A DNA stretch of 64,000 nt, taken from assembly GCF_947501385.1 (NCBI RefSeq), contig NZ_CANMVP010000021.1, positions 23,246-87,245 of the forward strand, read 5' to 3'. Source of the DNA: an uncultured Polaribacter sp. GTDB taxonomy: Bacteria; Bacteroidota; Bacteroidia; Flavobacteriales; Flavobacteriaceae. This document shows positions 1 to 10,900 of the stretch, piece after piece; position 1 is the first letter of the stretch; every line of letters begins with the position of its first letter. A program made the translations under genes and the position numbers. Under the pieces are notes generated by a model, which saw only the letters and a list, made by a program, of their open reading frames with translations, was not told the DNA's origin and searched no databases.

Positions 1-477
1 AACAATTTCTGTATATGCAAAACTTTTATTATTGTGATTTAGACGTAGTTGCGCTTTTATAATCTCTAAAAGAAAGGAAGGGATTATGATAAAAGACAAT
101 AATACTAAATATATTTTGGTATTCTGAAACTGAAAATCAATAAAAAAAGCACTTATATTAATCAATACAATTAGAAGTAAAGAAACTAGAAAACCTTTTT
201 TTAAAACATACAAAAACAAGCTATTTTTTTCTTCAGCAGATTTTAATAATGCGCCATATCTTAAAAAACTTTGATGCAAGCCTAAGCCACTAATTGGTAC
301 TATAAAAATGATAATATTATAAGCAAAAAGCACAACTCCTAATTCTTTGTTAGGAATCAACTTTAATGCAAACCAGGCCGCTAAAAATGAAAATATTCTT
401 GCAAAAATTGTGGCAAAAAGAACATAGCTTCCTTTTCTGCCTAAAAAATTTGCAATGTAAGATGTTATTAAATTCAA
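1..477 (-). CDS. Polysaccharide flippase-like membrane protein (partial, runs off the window)
   Basis: The ORF track misses this because the gene is cut by the window edge. Reading the minus strand from 477 gives 159 codons without a stop, beginning LNLITSYIANFLGRKGSYV and followed by alternating hydrophobic helices and short basic loops. This is the N-terminal pattern of the MATE-like polysaccharide exporter (Wzx/RfbX) family, which flips undecaprenyl-linked glycans across the inner membrane. No ATG is available; a TTG at 477 lies one base after the stop of the upstream glycosyltransferase, and an in-frame stop at 489-487 limits the start. The tight spacing to a GT4 gene supports a shared surface-glycan operon. 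The family call is from hydropathy pattern and context, not from a catalytic motif. Confidence 0.6.
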   Translation of the reverse strand, partial: MNLITSYIANFLGRKGSYVLFATIFARIFSFLAAWFALKLIPNKELGVVLFAYNIIIFIVPISGLGLHQSFLRYGALLKSAEEKNSLFLYVLKKGFLVSLLLIVLINISAFFIDFQFQNTKIYLVLLSFIIIPSFLLEIIKAQLRLNHNNKSFAYTEIV

Positions 478-478
478 A

Positions 479-1612
479 TTACCTTTTTAAAGATTGGTAG
501 TAAAGTAAAGAAAATTTATTAGAAATAACTTCTTTGCTAAATTGTTGTTGTATAAAATGATGCATTTTTTCTACCTCTAAGTTAGCAAACGTTTTTTTAG
601 AGTTTAAAATTTCTTGTAATAACAATACTTCATTTTTTATGGGAATTACTTGGCAAAAATCATACTCACTAAAATCTATTGTAATACCTGTATTCGTTGC
701 AATTACAGGAGTTCCACATGCAATTGCTTCTGGAATTACAATGCCAAAAGTCTCGTAATTACTAAATGAAATACATACAGAAGCATTTTGTAAATTAGTA
801 ACCAATTCCTCTTGCGTTTGATGATCTATAAAAGATATTTTACCGTTTTTTATATTTAATTCTTTTAGAAACTCTTTAAATCCAATACCATTATTACCAA
901 TAAATTTCCATTCGAAGTCATTTACTTGCTCATCTAAAAGTTTTGCAACCCGCAACATTCCTTTGATGTTTTTATGTTCATCTTTTAAACTAGAGACATG
1001 TACTAATTTTAAAATTTTGTTGTCTTTCTCCTTCGGAATAAATAAATCTGTATCTACCACATTTGCTACGGTTACATAATTCCCATCAAAACCTAACTCT
1101 TGCATGTTTTCTGATAGGTAATTACTTACAGGACAAACGGTATCCGCATTTCTTATAATATGCTTAGAAATAAACTTTTTTAAAAAACTAAATTTAAAAT
1201 TTGACGTTTTTAAAAATCCTGTAAAATGTTCAGAAATTAAATAGGGTATGTTTCTTTTTTTAGATGTTTGTCTTGCAAAAATTCCAAAAGGAAAAATCTC
1301 ATTTAAATGAATAACATCAAAAGTATCAGTTTTGCCTAAAAGAAGTTTATAAGCTTTCCAAAATAATAATATTTTTTTTAAAATGATTTTTTGAGGTTTT
1401 ATGTAAGCAATATGCACTGTTAAATGCTCTTCCTTTGTAGAAACTACTTCCATATTTTTAATGCAATTATTATCTGTAATCATATGAAAAACGGTTACTT
1501 TATGTTTTAAAGATACTGCACGTGCGTGTCTTTCAATAAAATCGCCATTTGTTGGTAAAACTCGAGAAGGATACCAACCACAAAGAAATAAAATATGAAG
1601 TTTATTGTTCAA
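479..1612 (-). CDS. GT4-family glycosyltransferase
   Basis: A 377-residue GT-B fold glycosyltransferase that would transfer a sugar from a nucleotide-sugar donor to a lipid-linked glycan on the cytoplasmic membrane face. The N-terminal half opens with the acceptor-side Rossmann strand (HILFLCGWYPS) and the C-terminal half carries the donor-binding GT4 signature with the E-x7-E pair at E287 and E295 (NYETFGIVIPEAIACGTPVIAT). It ends one base before the start of a flippase-like gene on the same strand, so both probably belong to a capsule, exopolysaccharide or O-antigen cluster to the left. Donor and acceptor cannot be told from sequence. A TATATTTG sequence about 20 bases upstream of its start, read on the minus strand, is a possible promoter -7 element. 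Confidence 0.85.
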   Translation of the reverse strand: MNNKLHILFLCGWYPSRVLPTNGDFIERHARAVSLKHKVTVFHMITDNNCIKNMEVVSTKEEHLTVHIAYIKPQKIILKKILLFWKAYKLLLGKTDTFDVIHLNEIFPFGIFARQTSKKRNIPYLISEHFTGFLKTSNFKFSFLKKFISKHIIRNADTVCPVSNYLSENMQELGFDGNYVTVANVVDTDLFIPKEKDNKILKLVHVSSLKDEHKNIKGMLRVAKLLDEQVNDFEWKFIGNNGIGFKEFLKELNIKNGKISFIDHQTQEELVTNLQNASVCISFSNYETFGIVIPEAIACGTPVIATNTGITIDFSEYDFCQVIPIKNEVLLLQEILNSKKTFANLEVEKMHHFIQQQFSKEVISNKFSLLYYQSLKR

Positions 1613-1685
1613 AGAAAAAGTTTTGTTATCACAAATATAACAACTTAATCTGCGTTTTTTTATTTATAATTTTTACATTTAGCAA

Positions 1686-2369
1686 ATGAAAATTGAACAC
1701 GTCTTTTTTGACTTAGATCATACTCTTTGGGATTTTGAAAGAAATTCTGAATTAACATTCCATAAAATATTCCTTGAAAACAATATCACTATTAGTATTG
1801 CTGATTTTTTGGAAGTTTACAAGCCTTTAAATTTAAAATATTGGAAATTATATAGAGAAGAAAAAATTTCTAAAACAGCGTTGAGATACGGTCGTTTAAA
1901 AACTACTTTCGATGCCGTGAATTATACAATTTCAGATAATTTGATTGATAAAATAGCCATCGATTATATTGAGAATCTAGCTAATTTTAATCACCTTTTT
2001 GAGGGTGCGTTTGAACTGTTAGAGTATTTAAAAGAAAAATATACACTTCATATAATTACCAATGGTTTTGAAGAAATTCAAAGTAAGAAAATGGTGAATT
2101 CGAAGATTCATCACTATTTTGATCAAATTATTACTTCAGAATCTGTAGGTGTAAAAAAACCAAATCCTAAAGTATTTAATTATGCCTTAGAGATTGCAAA
2201 AGCAGACAAAGAAACATCGATTATGATTGGCGATAGTTTAGAAGCAGATATTGAAGGTGCAATAGCTATAGGTTTAAGGGCAATTCATTGTAATTTTGAT
2301 GAGATTAGTTCGAACAATACATCATTTACAACGGTAAAAAATCTATTAGAAATAAAACAATATTTGTAG
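1686..2369 (+). CDS. YjjG-family HAD noncanonical pyrimidine nucleotidase
   Basis: A 227-residue haloacid dehalogenase-superfamily phosphatase. Motif I is FFDLDHTLWDF near the N terminus (nucleophile D9 and acid D11), a threonine-containing motif II lies in HIITNGFEE, the motif III lysine in VKKPNP, and motif IV is GDSLEADIEGA. Length and the HTLWDFERNS segment match the YjjG group, which dephosphorylates non-canonical pyrimidine nucleotides (house-cleaning). It is divergent from the glycan genes and followed closely by a lipoprotein gene, but a functional link is not evident. Substrate specificity is inferred from the family. Confidence 0.85.
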   Translation: MKIEHVFFDLDHTLWDFERNSELTFHKIFLENNITISIADFLEVYKPLNLKYWKLYREEKISKTALRYGRLKTTFDAVNYTISDNLIDKIAIDYIENLANFNHLFEGAFELLEYLKEKYTLHIITNGFEEIQSKKMVNSKIHHYFDQIITSESVGVKKPNPKVFNYALEIAKADKETSIMIGDSLEADIEGAIAIGLRAIHCNFDEISSNNTSFTTVKNLLEIKQYL

Positions 2370-2405
2370 TACCTTTTGCGTTTAAAAATCAATAAAACTT
2401 TCTGT

Positions 2406-2954
2406 ATGAAATTTTTTAAAAAGGTGTCTTTTCTACTAAGCACTATTTTATTTTTCTCTTGTTCTCAAACCTTAGATTTCAATCAAATAGAAGATTATAC
2501 GACAACGCCTGTTTTTACATCTTCACTTACCTTATTTACCTTAAATGCTTCTAATTTTGTAGCATTCCCAGGTGCACCACCAGTTACAGAAATTTCTGAA
2601 CGCTCTGATTTTAAGATTTTTGAGAATAGTTATGTAAGAGATAATTTGGTGAGAATTGATTTTGATTTTGAAATTAGAAATGAATTCAATCGAGATTTTA
2701 CGATGGAAATTTCTTTGTTAGATGCTGCTAATAATTTGATTTATAAATTACAAGATTTAAATATCGAAGCCAATAACTTAGAATTTATACAAAAAGAAAT
2801 CATAGACATTACTCAAAATCCAAATTTAAGAAATTTTACGAATGTAGAGGTTACATTAAGTTTAGATGATAAAATTACACCAATAAGTGCATCAGACATA
2901 GGGATTTTGGATTTCAAATCTGCAATTACAGTCTATTTAGAAACCACTCTATAG
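2406..2954 (+). CDS. Small lipoprotein, function unknown
   Basis: The track starts this ORF at a TTG (2376), but the ATG at 2406 begins a proper lipoprotein signal (MKFFKKVSFLLSTILFFSC), so that start is preferred, giving 182 residues. The cysteine of FSCSQ would be lipidated by Lgt and cleaved by LspA. The mature part is rich in beta-strand-like alternation and has no recognised catalytic motif. The next gene, a DUF5723 outer-membrane protein, starts one base after its stop, so the two are very likely co-translated and work together at the cell envelope. Function not recognised. Confidence 0.75.
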   Translation: MKFFKKVSFLLSTILFFSCSQTLDFNQIEDYTTTPVFTSSLTLFTLNASNFVAFPGAPPVTEISERSDFKIFENSYVRDNLVRIDFDFEIRNEFNRDFTMEISLLDAANNLIYKLQDLNIEANNLEFIQKEIIDITQNPNLRNFTNVEVTLSLDDKITPISASDIGILDFKSAITVYLETTL

Positions 2955-2955
2955 G

Positions 2956-4323
2956 ATGAAAAATATTCTCTTACTTTTTAGTTTTTTACTGAGTATACAA
3001 TCCTACTCACAGAATAAGCAGGTTTTATATGATTTTGCAGGTTTGCCTCAAACATTGCTTATCAATCCTGGTTTAGAAACCAATTACAAATACCATGTTG
3101 GTGTTCCATTACTATCAGGTTTTTCGTCTGAGTTTGGTACTACTGGTTTTGTGGTTTCAGATATTTTTGCGGTAGATAGTAGAACTATTAATGACAAGAT
3201 TGCTGCTGTTTTAGAAGACATAGATACCAGAGATTATATAAAATTGAATTCTCAAATTGAAATTTTGAATGCAGGCTACAGGTATGATGAAGAAACCTAT
3301 TTAAGTTTTGGTTTTTATCAAGAATTAGATGGTATTGTTTACTTTCCTCAAGATATCATTACCTTGGCAAATGAAGGAAATGGAGCGTATTTAAATAAAA
3401 GTTTTGATGCATCTCAAATTTTATACAAATTAGATGTTTTAGGTGTCATTCATGCTGGAATCACCAGAAAAATAAACGACAAATTAACAATTGGTGGTCG
3501 ATTTAAGATTTATTCATCTGCTTTGAATGTACAATCTACCAACAATTCAGGAACCTTTACAACCACTTTAGGAAATAACAATATTTACACACATTATTTA
3601 GACAATGTAAATGTGAATTTTAAAACTTCTGGTTTAATTAAAGATGATGAATATATTGATGATCCTAGTACATATTTAAAAAGCACTTTTTTAGGAGGTA
3701 ATTTAGGTGTAGGGCTAGATTTCGGAATTACATATCACATCAACAAACAATTACAATTTTCTGGAAGTATTATAGATGTTGGATTTGTAAATCATAAGAA
3801 AAACATTAAAAACACCTTAACAGCGGGAAGTTTTACTTTTGAAGGTATTGAGTTTGAATATGATGATTCAAACAGAAATTATTGGGATGAATTAAATACT
3901 GCTTTTAAAGAACAATTGCCAACCACAGAAAATGCGGAGTCTTATGTTTCTTGGAGACCAGCGAAATTAAATGCGGCATTAAAATACAGTTTTGGAGAAA
4001 AAAGAGGTAAATATTGTTATGATAATACGTACAAAGATTTTTACACAGATGCCTTTGGTGCGCAATTATATTCAGTTTTTAGACCCTTAAGTCAGCAATT
4101 TGCGCTTACTGGGTTTTATGAAAAATCTTTTACAAACAAATTACATGTGAAAGTTACTTATACAGTAGATGATTACTCTTATTATAACATTGGTATTGGT
4201 GTTTCTGCACAAATTTGGAAATTAAATTTTTACGGAATTCTTGATAATCTCGCCGAAATGTCAGATATTTCTTCCGCAAATAACGTTTCTTTACAATTCG
4301 GTTTTAATCTTATATTCAATTAA
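2956..4323 (+). CDS. DUF5723-family outer membrane protein
   Basis: A 455-residue protein with a signal peptide (MKNILLLFSFLLSIQSYSQ) and the family's N-terminal pattern KQVLYDFAGLPQTLLINPG, followed by many amphipathic beta strands ending in an aromatic-rich C terminus (LQFGFNLIFN), as expected for a beta-barrel. The family is common in Bacteroidota and has no firmly established function. The gene is packed between a lipoprotein gene (1-base gap) and a secreted-protein gene (1-base gap), forming a three-gene envelope operon. The barrel assignment is inferred from strand pattern and the terminal aromatic residue. Confidence 0.8.
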   Translation: MKNILLLFSFLLSIQSYSQNKQVLYDFAGLPQTLLINPGLETNYKYHVGVPLLSGFSSEFGTTGFVVSDIFAVDSRTINDKIAAVLEDIDTRDYIKLNSQIEILNAGYRYDEETYLSFGFYQELDGIVYFPQDIITLANEGNGAYLNKSFDASQILYKLDVLGVIHAGITRKINDKLTIGGRFKIYSSALNVQSTNNSGTFTTTLGNNNIYTHYLDNVNVNFKTSGLIKDDEYIDDPSTYLKSTFLGGNLGVGLDFGITYHINKQLQFSGSIIDVGFVNHKKNIKNTLTAGSFTFEGIEFEYDDSNRNYWDELNTAFKEQLPTTENAESYVSWRPAKLNAALKYSFGEKRGKYCYDNTYKDFYTDAFGAQLYSVFRPLSQQFALTGFYEKSFTNKLHVKVTYTVDDYSYYNIGIGVSAQIWKLNFYGILDNLAEMSDISSANNVSLQFGFNLIFN

Positions 4324-4324
4324 A

Positions 4325-5101
4325 ATGAAAAATAAATTAATAATAATATTTTTAGTGATGTCTAATGTCATTGCTTTTAGTCAAAAAAAACAAGTTCAAA
4401 ATTACAAATATATTATTGTACCAGAAAGGTTTGATTTCTTAAAAGAAAATGATCAATACAAAACAAGTTCGCTTACTAAATTTCTTTTACAGAAAAATGG
4501 TTTTACGGTAATTTTAGATTCAGAGGAATATCCAATAGAATTAAAAAATAATCCATGCAATGCCTTAACAGCAAATGTTACCAACAAATCTTCTATGTTT
4601 AAAACAAAGGTTGTAATTGAATTAAAAGACTGTTATAACAAAACAGTATATGCTTCTAAAGAGGGTGAAAGTAGATTGAAAGAATATAAAAGAAGCTATC
4701 AAGAAGCCATTAGAAATGCACATGCCAATATGAATAGTATTACTTATGAAGCATTATCTGGTGAAGATATAATTCAAACCAAAAAAGAAGTAATTGTAAG
4801 TAAGCCTATGATAGTTAATAGAGTTGATAAAATCATTCCCTCTATAAACAAAGAAATTGAATCCACAAAAAACAAGGCGACGAATACATTAAGCGTTTTA
4901 TATGCACAGCCAAAAGAAAATGGTTATCAATTGATTAACCTCAAGCCCGAAGTGGTTTTCTTAATTTTAAATACAAATATACAAGACGTTTATATTATCA
5001 AAAATAAAAACGGCTTATTGTATAAAAAAGAGGCCCATTGGATTGCAGAATTCTACGAAAACGAAAAGTTAGTCACTAAAAAATATCAGATAAAATTCTA
5101 G
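4325..5101 (+). CDS. Secreted protein of unknown function
   Basis: The ORF track extends upstream into the previous gene; the ATG at 4325, one base after that gene's stop, begins a clear signal peptide (MKNKLIIIFLVMSNVIAFSQ), so the protein is 258 residues. The remainder is lysine- and asparagine-rich with repeated beta-like segments (YKYIIVPERFDFL, NGFTVILDSEEYPIEL) and no motif I recognise. It is the third gene of the lipoprotein-DUF5723 operon and its stop overlaps the converging rarA gene by four bases. Probably periplasmic or outer-membrane associated. Confidence 0.7.
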   Translation: MKNKLIIIFLVMSNVIAFSQKKQVQNYKYIIVPERFDFLKENDQYKTSSLTKFLLQKNGFTVILDSEEYPIELKNNPCNALTANVTNKSSMFKTKVVIELKDCYNKTVYASKEGESRLKEYKRSYQEAIRNAHANMNSITYEALSGEDIIQTKKEVIVSKPMIVNRVDKIIPSINKEIESTKNKATNTLSVLYAQPKENGYQLINLKPEVVFLILNTNIQDVYIIKNKNGLLYKKEAHWIAEFYENEKLVTKKYQIKF

Positions 5102-6369
5102 TAATCATATCTGCTTTTCCATCGATTCTTTAAGATCTCTCTAAACTGATTTTCTCTTTGATTTTCTCCAGGCTCATACAATTTTGTGCCAGAAATTTCG
5201 TCTGGTAAAAACTCTTGATTTATAAAGTTCTTAGGATAGTTGTGCGAATATTGATAGTCTTTTCCGTAATCTAAATCTTTCATCAATTTAGTAGGCGCAT
5301 TTCTTAAATGTAAAGGCACAGATAAATCGCCTGTTTTTCTTACAATATTTTGGGCTTCACCTATGGCTAAATAAGAAGCATTACTTTTTGAAGAGTTTGC
5401 TAAATACAGGGCACACTGACTTAAAATAATCCGAGATTCTGGATTACCAATTACAGAAACTGCTTGAAATGTATTGGTTGCTAATATCAATGCAGTCGGA
5501 TTTGCGTTGCCAATATCTTCAGAAGCTAAAATTAACATTCTTCGTGCAATAAATTTTACATCCTCACCACCTTCAATCATTCTTGCCAACCAATAAACAG
5601 CAGCATTAGGATCGCTACCACGGATCGATTTTATAAATGCAGAAACAATGTCATAATGTTGTTCTCCTGTTTTATCATATCTAGCTGTATTTTTTTGAAT
5701 TTTAGATAAGACTAATTTATTCGTAATTTCTATTTTATCTTCGGTGGAAACTAATAATTCAAAAATATTTAATAATTTTCTTGCATCGCCACCAGAAACT
5801 TGCAATAAAGCATCGGTTTCTTTTAACGTTATTTTTTTGGAAGAAAGAAATTCATCTTCTTTCATAGCTCTATTTAGCAGCGCAATTAAATCTTCTTTAT
5901 CAAAAGAGTTTAAAATATAAACCTGACACCGAGAGAGTAGGGCAGGAATCACTTCAAAACTTGGGTTTTCTGTGGTAGCACCAATTAAAGTGACCCAACC
6001 TTTTTCTACAGCGCCTAATAAGGAATCTTGCTGAGATTTACTAAACCGATGAATTTCGTCAATAAAAAGAATTGGATTTTTTGCAGTGAACAATCCACCA
6101 CTTTTCTTCGCTTTTTCTATCACTTCTCGAACATCTTTTACTCCAGAACTAATGGCGCTTAAGGTGTAAAAAGGTCTATTTGAAACGGTCGCAATAATAT
6201 TTGCAAGCGTAGTTTTTCCGATTCCTGGAGGTCCCCAAAGTATTAATGATGGAATAATACCTTGTTTTATTAAATTTGTTAAAACCCCTTTTTCACCAAC
6301 CAAATGTTGTTGACTAATGTAGTCTTCTAATGTTCTAGGTCTAATTCTTTCTGCCAAAGGTTCATTCAT
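5098..6369 (-). CDS. rarA: Replication-associated recombination protein A (RarA/MgsA)
   Basis: A 423-residue AAA+ ATPase that acts at stalled replication forks with SSB and the clamp loader-like machinery. Walker A is GPPGIGKTT (residues 46-54), Walker B is [10 protein letters not shown] near residue 100, sensor 1 is [10 protein letters not shown] and an arginine-finger region is ALLSRCQVY. The C-terminal MgsA domain includes [26 protein letters not shown], typical of the family. Length matches orthologues. It converges on the preceding operon with a four-base overlap of stops. TATTTTTG lies only six bases before its ATG, so the mRNA may have almost no 5' leader. Confidence 0.95.
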   Translation of the reverse strand: MNEPLAERIRPRTLEDYISQQHLVGEKGVLTNLIKQGIIPSLILWGPPGIGKTTLANIIATVSNRPFYTLSAISSGVKDVREVIEKAKKSGGLFTAKNPILFIDEIHRFSKSQQDSLLGAVEKGWVTLIGATTENPSFEVIPALLSRCQVYILNSFDKEDLIALLNRAMKEDEFLSSKKITLKETDALLQVSGGDARKLLNIFELLVSTEDKIEITNKLVLSKIQKNTARYDKTGEQHYDIVSAFIKSIRGSDPNAAVYWLARMIEGGEDVKFIARRMLILASEDIGNANPTALILATNTFQAVSVIGNPESRIILSQCALYLANSSKSNASYLAIGEAQNIVRKTGDLSVPLHLRNAPTKLMKDLDYGKDYQYSHNYPKNFINQEFLPDEISGTKLYEPGENQRENQFREILKNRWKSRYDY

Positions 6370-6444
6370 AATGCAAAAATAATAAAGTTTTATGACAGAA
6401 GTTGTAATTTTTTATTTTGGTAACATATTTGTTATTTTTTAACT

Positions 6445-7122
6445 ATGGAAGATGAAAACCAATTAAAGATCTCAAAATCTGTATTTTTTATACCAGTACT
6501 TTATATCGTAAGTATTTGGTTTATCTATTGGGTGGAAATTTATTTTAACTTCAATTTTAATAAATACGGTGTATTTCCTAGAGATCCTCTTGGTTTTAGA
6601 GGTGTTTTTCTAATGCATTTTATCCATAGTGATACGAGTCATCTATTTAATAATTCAATTCCTCTGTTTGTATTGCTTTCAAGTCTTTTTTATTTTTATA
6701 GAGATGTCGCCTTAAAAATTTTAATTTTTGGTGGAATTCTCACGGGATTATCGACTTGGATGATTGCTAGAGAATCTTATCATATTGGCGCTAGCGGTGT
6801 TGTGTATCTTTTGTTTAGTTTTGTTTTTTTTAGTGGAATTATACGAAAGCACTATAGATTGGTAGCCTTATCTTTAATTGTAATATTTCTCTACGGAAGT
6901 ATGATTTGGTATGTGTTACCCATTAAAGATGGAATGTCTTGGGAAGGCCATTTATCTGGTTTTCTTGTAGGGCTTTTATTTGCTTTTATCTATAGAAATA
7001 AAGGAATAACAAAACAAGAACACCATTTCAAAGAAACTGCATTCGATTTGTTATTTGATGAAAACGGTAATTTTTCTCCACCAAAAGAAGTAGAAGAAGA
7101 AAATGATGAAATAAAATTTTAG
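6445..7122 (+). CDS. Rhomboid-family intramembrane serine protease
   Basis: A 225-residue, six-helix rhomboid protease that cleaves transmembrane segments within the inner membrane. The catalytic serine is S117 in GASG (115-118) and the catalytic histidine is H169 in WEGHLSG; the oxyanion-side HLFNN motif is at residues 66-70. The C-terminal 35 residues form a charged cytoplasmic tail. Substrate is unknown. It is divergent from rarA and convergent with rlmB; its stop is only six bases from the rlmB stop. Confidence 0.92.
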   Translation: MEDENQLKISKSVFFIPVLYIVSIWFIYWVEIYFNFNFNKYGVFPRDPLGFRGVFLMHFIHSDTSHLFNNSIPLFVLLSSLFYFYRDVALKILIFGGILTGLSTWMIARESYHIGASGVVYLLFSFVFFSGIIRKHYRLVALSLIVIFLYGSMIWYVLPIKDGMSWEGHLSGFLVGLLFAFIYRNKGITKQEHHFKETAFDLLFDENGNFSPPKEVEEENDEIKF

Positions 7123-7127
7123 TTTTA

Positions 7128-7160
7128 CCTACTGCCTACTGCCTACTCTACTGCCTACTG
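7128..7160. repeat. Heptamer microsatellite (CCTACTG)n inside the rlmB 3' end
   Basis: Four CCTACTG-type units and one unit shortened by a base lie in tandem. The array encodes the C-terminal residues and the stop codon of rlmB on the minus strand. A seven-base period is out of frame, so a change in copy number would change the C terminus of RlmB. Confidence 0.85.
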
Positions 7161-7899
7161 CCATTCTCTGTCTTACAGTCTCATATAAGAAGGCTCCACA
7201 CGCAACGGAAACATTTAACGAGGCAATTTCACCTAACAAAGGTAATTTTGCTTTATAATCGACCATTTTAAGGATGGAAGGGTTTACACCTCTATGTTCA
7301 GAACCCATAATAATTGCAATTGGTTGGTTTAAATCTACATCGTAGATAGAAGTATCTGTTTTTTCTGTAGCAGCAACCGTTTTTATATCTGAAGCCTGTA
7401 ATATAAACAAGGCATCTTTAATATGATCTACTTTACAAATTGGAATTTTAAAAGCAGCACCTGCGGATGTTTTTATCGTTTCAGCATTTACAGGAGCACT
7501 TCCGTCTTTCTGAATAATTATTCCATTAACGCCTGTACATTCTGCCGTTCTAATAATTGCACCAAAATTTCGAACATCAGAAAGTTGATCTAATAAAAGA
7601 AAGAGTGGCGTAGTATTACTTTCTAAAGTCTCATTAATTAAAGTTTCTAAGTCGTAAAATTCTATAGGAGATATTTGAGCAACAGCACCTTGATGGTTGC
7701 CGTTTTTTGACAAACGATTTAATTTTTCAACAGGAACAACACTTGTAGCGATGCTTTTTTCTTTGATGAGCTTATTCAATTCATAATACAGTTCTCCTCT
7801 CAAAGCCTTTTGTAAATAGATTTTACTCATTGTAGAACCACTTTCAATGGCTTCTATAATTGCTCTAATACCAAAGATGGTTGTTGTTTTATTTTCCAT
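7129..7899 (-). CDS. rlmB: 23S rRNA 2'-O-methyltransferase RlmB (TrmH/SpoU family)
   Basis: A 256-residue SPOUT methyltransferase, expected to 2'-O-methylate a guanosine of 23S rRNA (G2251 in E. coli numbering) using SAM. An N-terminal L30e-like substrate domain (TTTIFGIRAIIEAIE) precedes the SPOUT motifs: LDQLSDVRNFGAIIRTAE (motif 1), IIMGSEHRGV (motif 2) and LPLLGEIASLNVSVACGAFLYE (motif 3). The last residues, RMAVGSRVGSRQ, are encoded by a heptameric CCTACTG repeat that also supplies the stop codon, so the extreme C terminus is a repeat-derived tail beyond the normal fold. Confidence 0.93.
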   Translation of the reverse strand: MENKTTTIFGIRAIIEAIESGSTMSKIYLQKALRGELYYELNKLIKEKSIATSVVPVEKLNRLSKNGNHQGAVAQISPIEFYDLETLINETLESNTTPLFLLLDQLSDVRNFGAIIRTAECTGVNGIIIQKDGSAPVNAETIKTSAGAAFKIPICKVDHIKDALFILQASDIKTVAATEKTDTSIYDVDLNQPIAIIMGSEHRGVNPSILKMVDYKAKLPLLGEIASLNVSVACGAFLYETVRQRMAVGSRVGSRQ

Positions 7900-7923
7900 T
7901 TTGCAAATGTATGTTAAATATAG

Positions 7924-7965
7924 AGCAAAAAAAAACCATCAAAAGATAATACTTATGATGGTTTT
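7924..7965 (-). terminator. Intrinsic terminator of the BNR/T9SS gene
   Basis: The ten-base arms AAAACCATCA (7932-7941) and TGATGGTTTT (7956-7965) form a perfect stem. Read on the minus strand the stem is followed by a run of at least eight T, so it ends transcription coming from 7984-11199 before rlmB. Confidence 0.85.
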
Positions 7966-7983
7966 AAGATAGTTAACAAAAAA

Positions 7984-10900
7984 TTATTCTATGATAATTT
8001 TTTTTGTAATTTTTTTACTTCCATTCGAAAATTTAATTAAATACAACCCAGCATTTAAGTGTTCTAAGTTTAACGTTTTTTTACTACTTGATAAATTTTG
8101 TACGTCAGAATAAACGGATTTACCTGTTATACTATAAACATTTATTTTTGTTTTACCAATATTATCTTGTGAAGTAATATTAACAATTCCATTGGAAATT
8201 GTTGGATATACATTTAATTCTGAACTCGTAAATACAGTATTATCGACAGATAGTGATTCTGCTGTGAACATTCCAGAAAATACACCTCTACCATGAGTTG
8301 CAGCAAATACCATGTTATCATTTCTTAAATCTAAATCTAATACTTTAACATTACTCATACCGTTAGAGGAAGTTTCCCACTTAGGATCTAAAGCTGAAAA
8401 ATTAGTTGTAGACCATATACCCAATTCTGTACCGATAATAACCTCTTCTAAATTTAGCGGGTTTTGAAGTATTGCTTTTACAGGTAGATCTGGTAAATTT
8501 CCATCTTTTGCCTGCCATGTTATACCCTTATCATTAGTGTACCATATATTGTTTACACCGTAATTATGCACCGTAACAAAAATATTATTTTCATCCACAC
8601 CAAATTCTAAATCTGAAATACTACCAACTATAATATTATCATCTAAACCAGTCCAAATAGGAGTTTCTGTATCTGCATTTTCTACTAAAAGAACATCTCC
8701 TAAAATTGATCCAACAAGCAGTGTTGAAGAACTTTTTGTATGAGGTGACACAGTAAATGCTGTTGGCATTCTTATTAGTAAGTCATCCGTTAAATCTGTT
8801 TTTGTTAGTGTAGTTTGAGACTTAATTCCAGAATATCTTTTAATTATAACATTAGGTCCAGATGTATAATTAGAATACAAAATATCTAAGTTAGAGTCTA
8901 ATGCCTGAGGATTGATAAAAGATCCAGCACTAGCATCTTCATTGTTAATAGTAACATTATCACCATCGAAATTATATAAATTTACGCGATCATTATAAAC
9001 ATAGTTAGAAACAATATATCTATCGCTACCATCTTGGTCAAAAAAAGTATAGGCACCATCACCTCCTTGAATTTCAGTAGAGCTATTTGATTCTGAATTT
9101 TTTGCGTTTTCAATTAAAAGTGTTCCATTATCTTGCAAACCACCTGCAAAATAATCTCCAGTAAATGCAGTGGTTGGTCCAACACCAACGGTGTAATATT
9201 GAGAAGTAATTAAACCTTTAGTTCTTTCTACAATTGTTGTTCCTCCATCTGCACTATATGATACACCACCATCATGACCAAAAATAACTTTGTTGGAATC
9301 ATTATGCCCAAAAGCAGCAATATGTTGATCTGCATGAACGTACTGAAACCCAAAACCAGCATACCAGTGAGAAATTTGTGACCATTCAGAAGCCCCATCC
9401 GTAGATTTAAATAAATCGATACCACCAATGTATAAAATATCATCATTATTTGGGTCAACTTCTAACATTAAATCATAAAAGGCTTGTCCTCTTGTGAAAT
9501 CTGCAGCTGTTATATTTGTATCGGCGTCATTGGGCAGAGTTTTCGATCTTGTTAAAAATGATATATTAAAAGCATCTGTTGTACTCTTTATAGAAACACC
9601 ACCACCAGCTAATTCAGCTAAAACGTATATCTTCTGTGCATCTGAAGAAGAAATTGCTATTTGAGTTCTAACTCCATCTGGAACTGTATATTTCTTTGTG
9701 AAAATTATACCGTCTGTAGACGAAAATATTTCACCACCACCATCGTTAAATAATTTACTTGTAGTAGTCGATAACCAAATTTGACCATCTGAACCAATTT
9801 CAATATCATTTGGACAATGTTTATTTCCATCAGCTGTTAATGGAAGATTTATCTCTAACCAGTTATTACCACCATCTGTAGACTTATATAAACCATAAGA
9901 CAATCCACCAATAGTAGTAGCAGAGTTAGAAGCACCATATAATGCATCTGCTGCAGCTACATATATTTCCGAAACACCATCGTTATCTTTTATTTTAATA
10001 TCATTTATATGTTGTATTCCAGGAACTACTGTCGCAGTAAAATTTCCTGAAGCAGGGTTTAAAGAACCACTCACTGATCCAGAGACTATTGCAGCTTCAA
10101 TTTTGTCTCCATCTTCTTTTGATATCATCACAGATGGTATTGTAATTGTTGCATCTTCTCCACCCATGGGTATAGGTTCTCCACTTACATTATTCATCAT
10201 TATTACGGCAATTGCACCAGCATTTTGTGCGGATTTTACTTTTTCTACAAAAGAACAAACTCCTCTGCGTATTAAAGCTATTTTTCCAGTCAAATCAATT
10301 GTTGAGGGGCCACAATTTTCATTAGGTTCTGTTGACGTACCACCATTATTTGCAACGAATGGAACCGTTCCATTTGCCAAAGTAAATTCTCCTGAAATTT
10401 CTGATGTAATTTCTGAACCAAAATTAGCAGTGGGAAATGATTGATAGTTACCATTTACCTGTGATGAGCCTGTTACAGTAATATTTGATGATGATACAAA
10501 GTAACTAACTCCAGTATTTCCACCAAAGATGTTAGTCCATGTATTTCCGCCATCAATAGATTTCCATATACCATCTCCATTGACTGATCCATCTGTATGA
10601 CCAACATAAGATTCTCCAGTACCAACATAAAATATTTTTGGATTATTTGGATCAAATGTAATAGATGATACTGCTAAATTTTCTGGGATATCAACTCTTG
10701 TCCAAACAGAATTTTCGTCAGAAATATTTGTATTTTTCCATAATCCACCACTAACACTTCCTGCAAAAACGGTATTATCTGTAGTATCATTAGGATCAAA
10801 CATTATCGCTCTAGTCCTCCCTGCAACATTATCTGGACCTCTATTAATCCACTTGTTATCTGACGCATCACCAGGAGTTCTATATTGAGTATTATTCTTT

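Noticed and set aside
10103-10444. Plus-strand ORF inside the BNR/PA gene
   Set aside because: Antisense shadow of a well-supported minus-strand protein.
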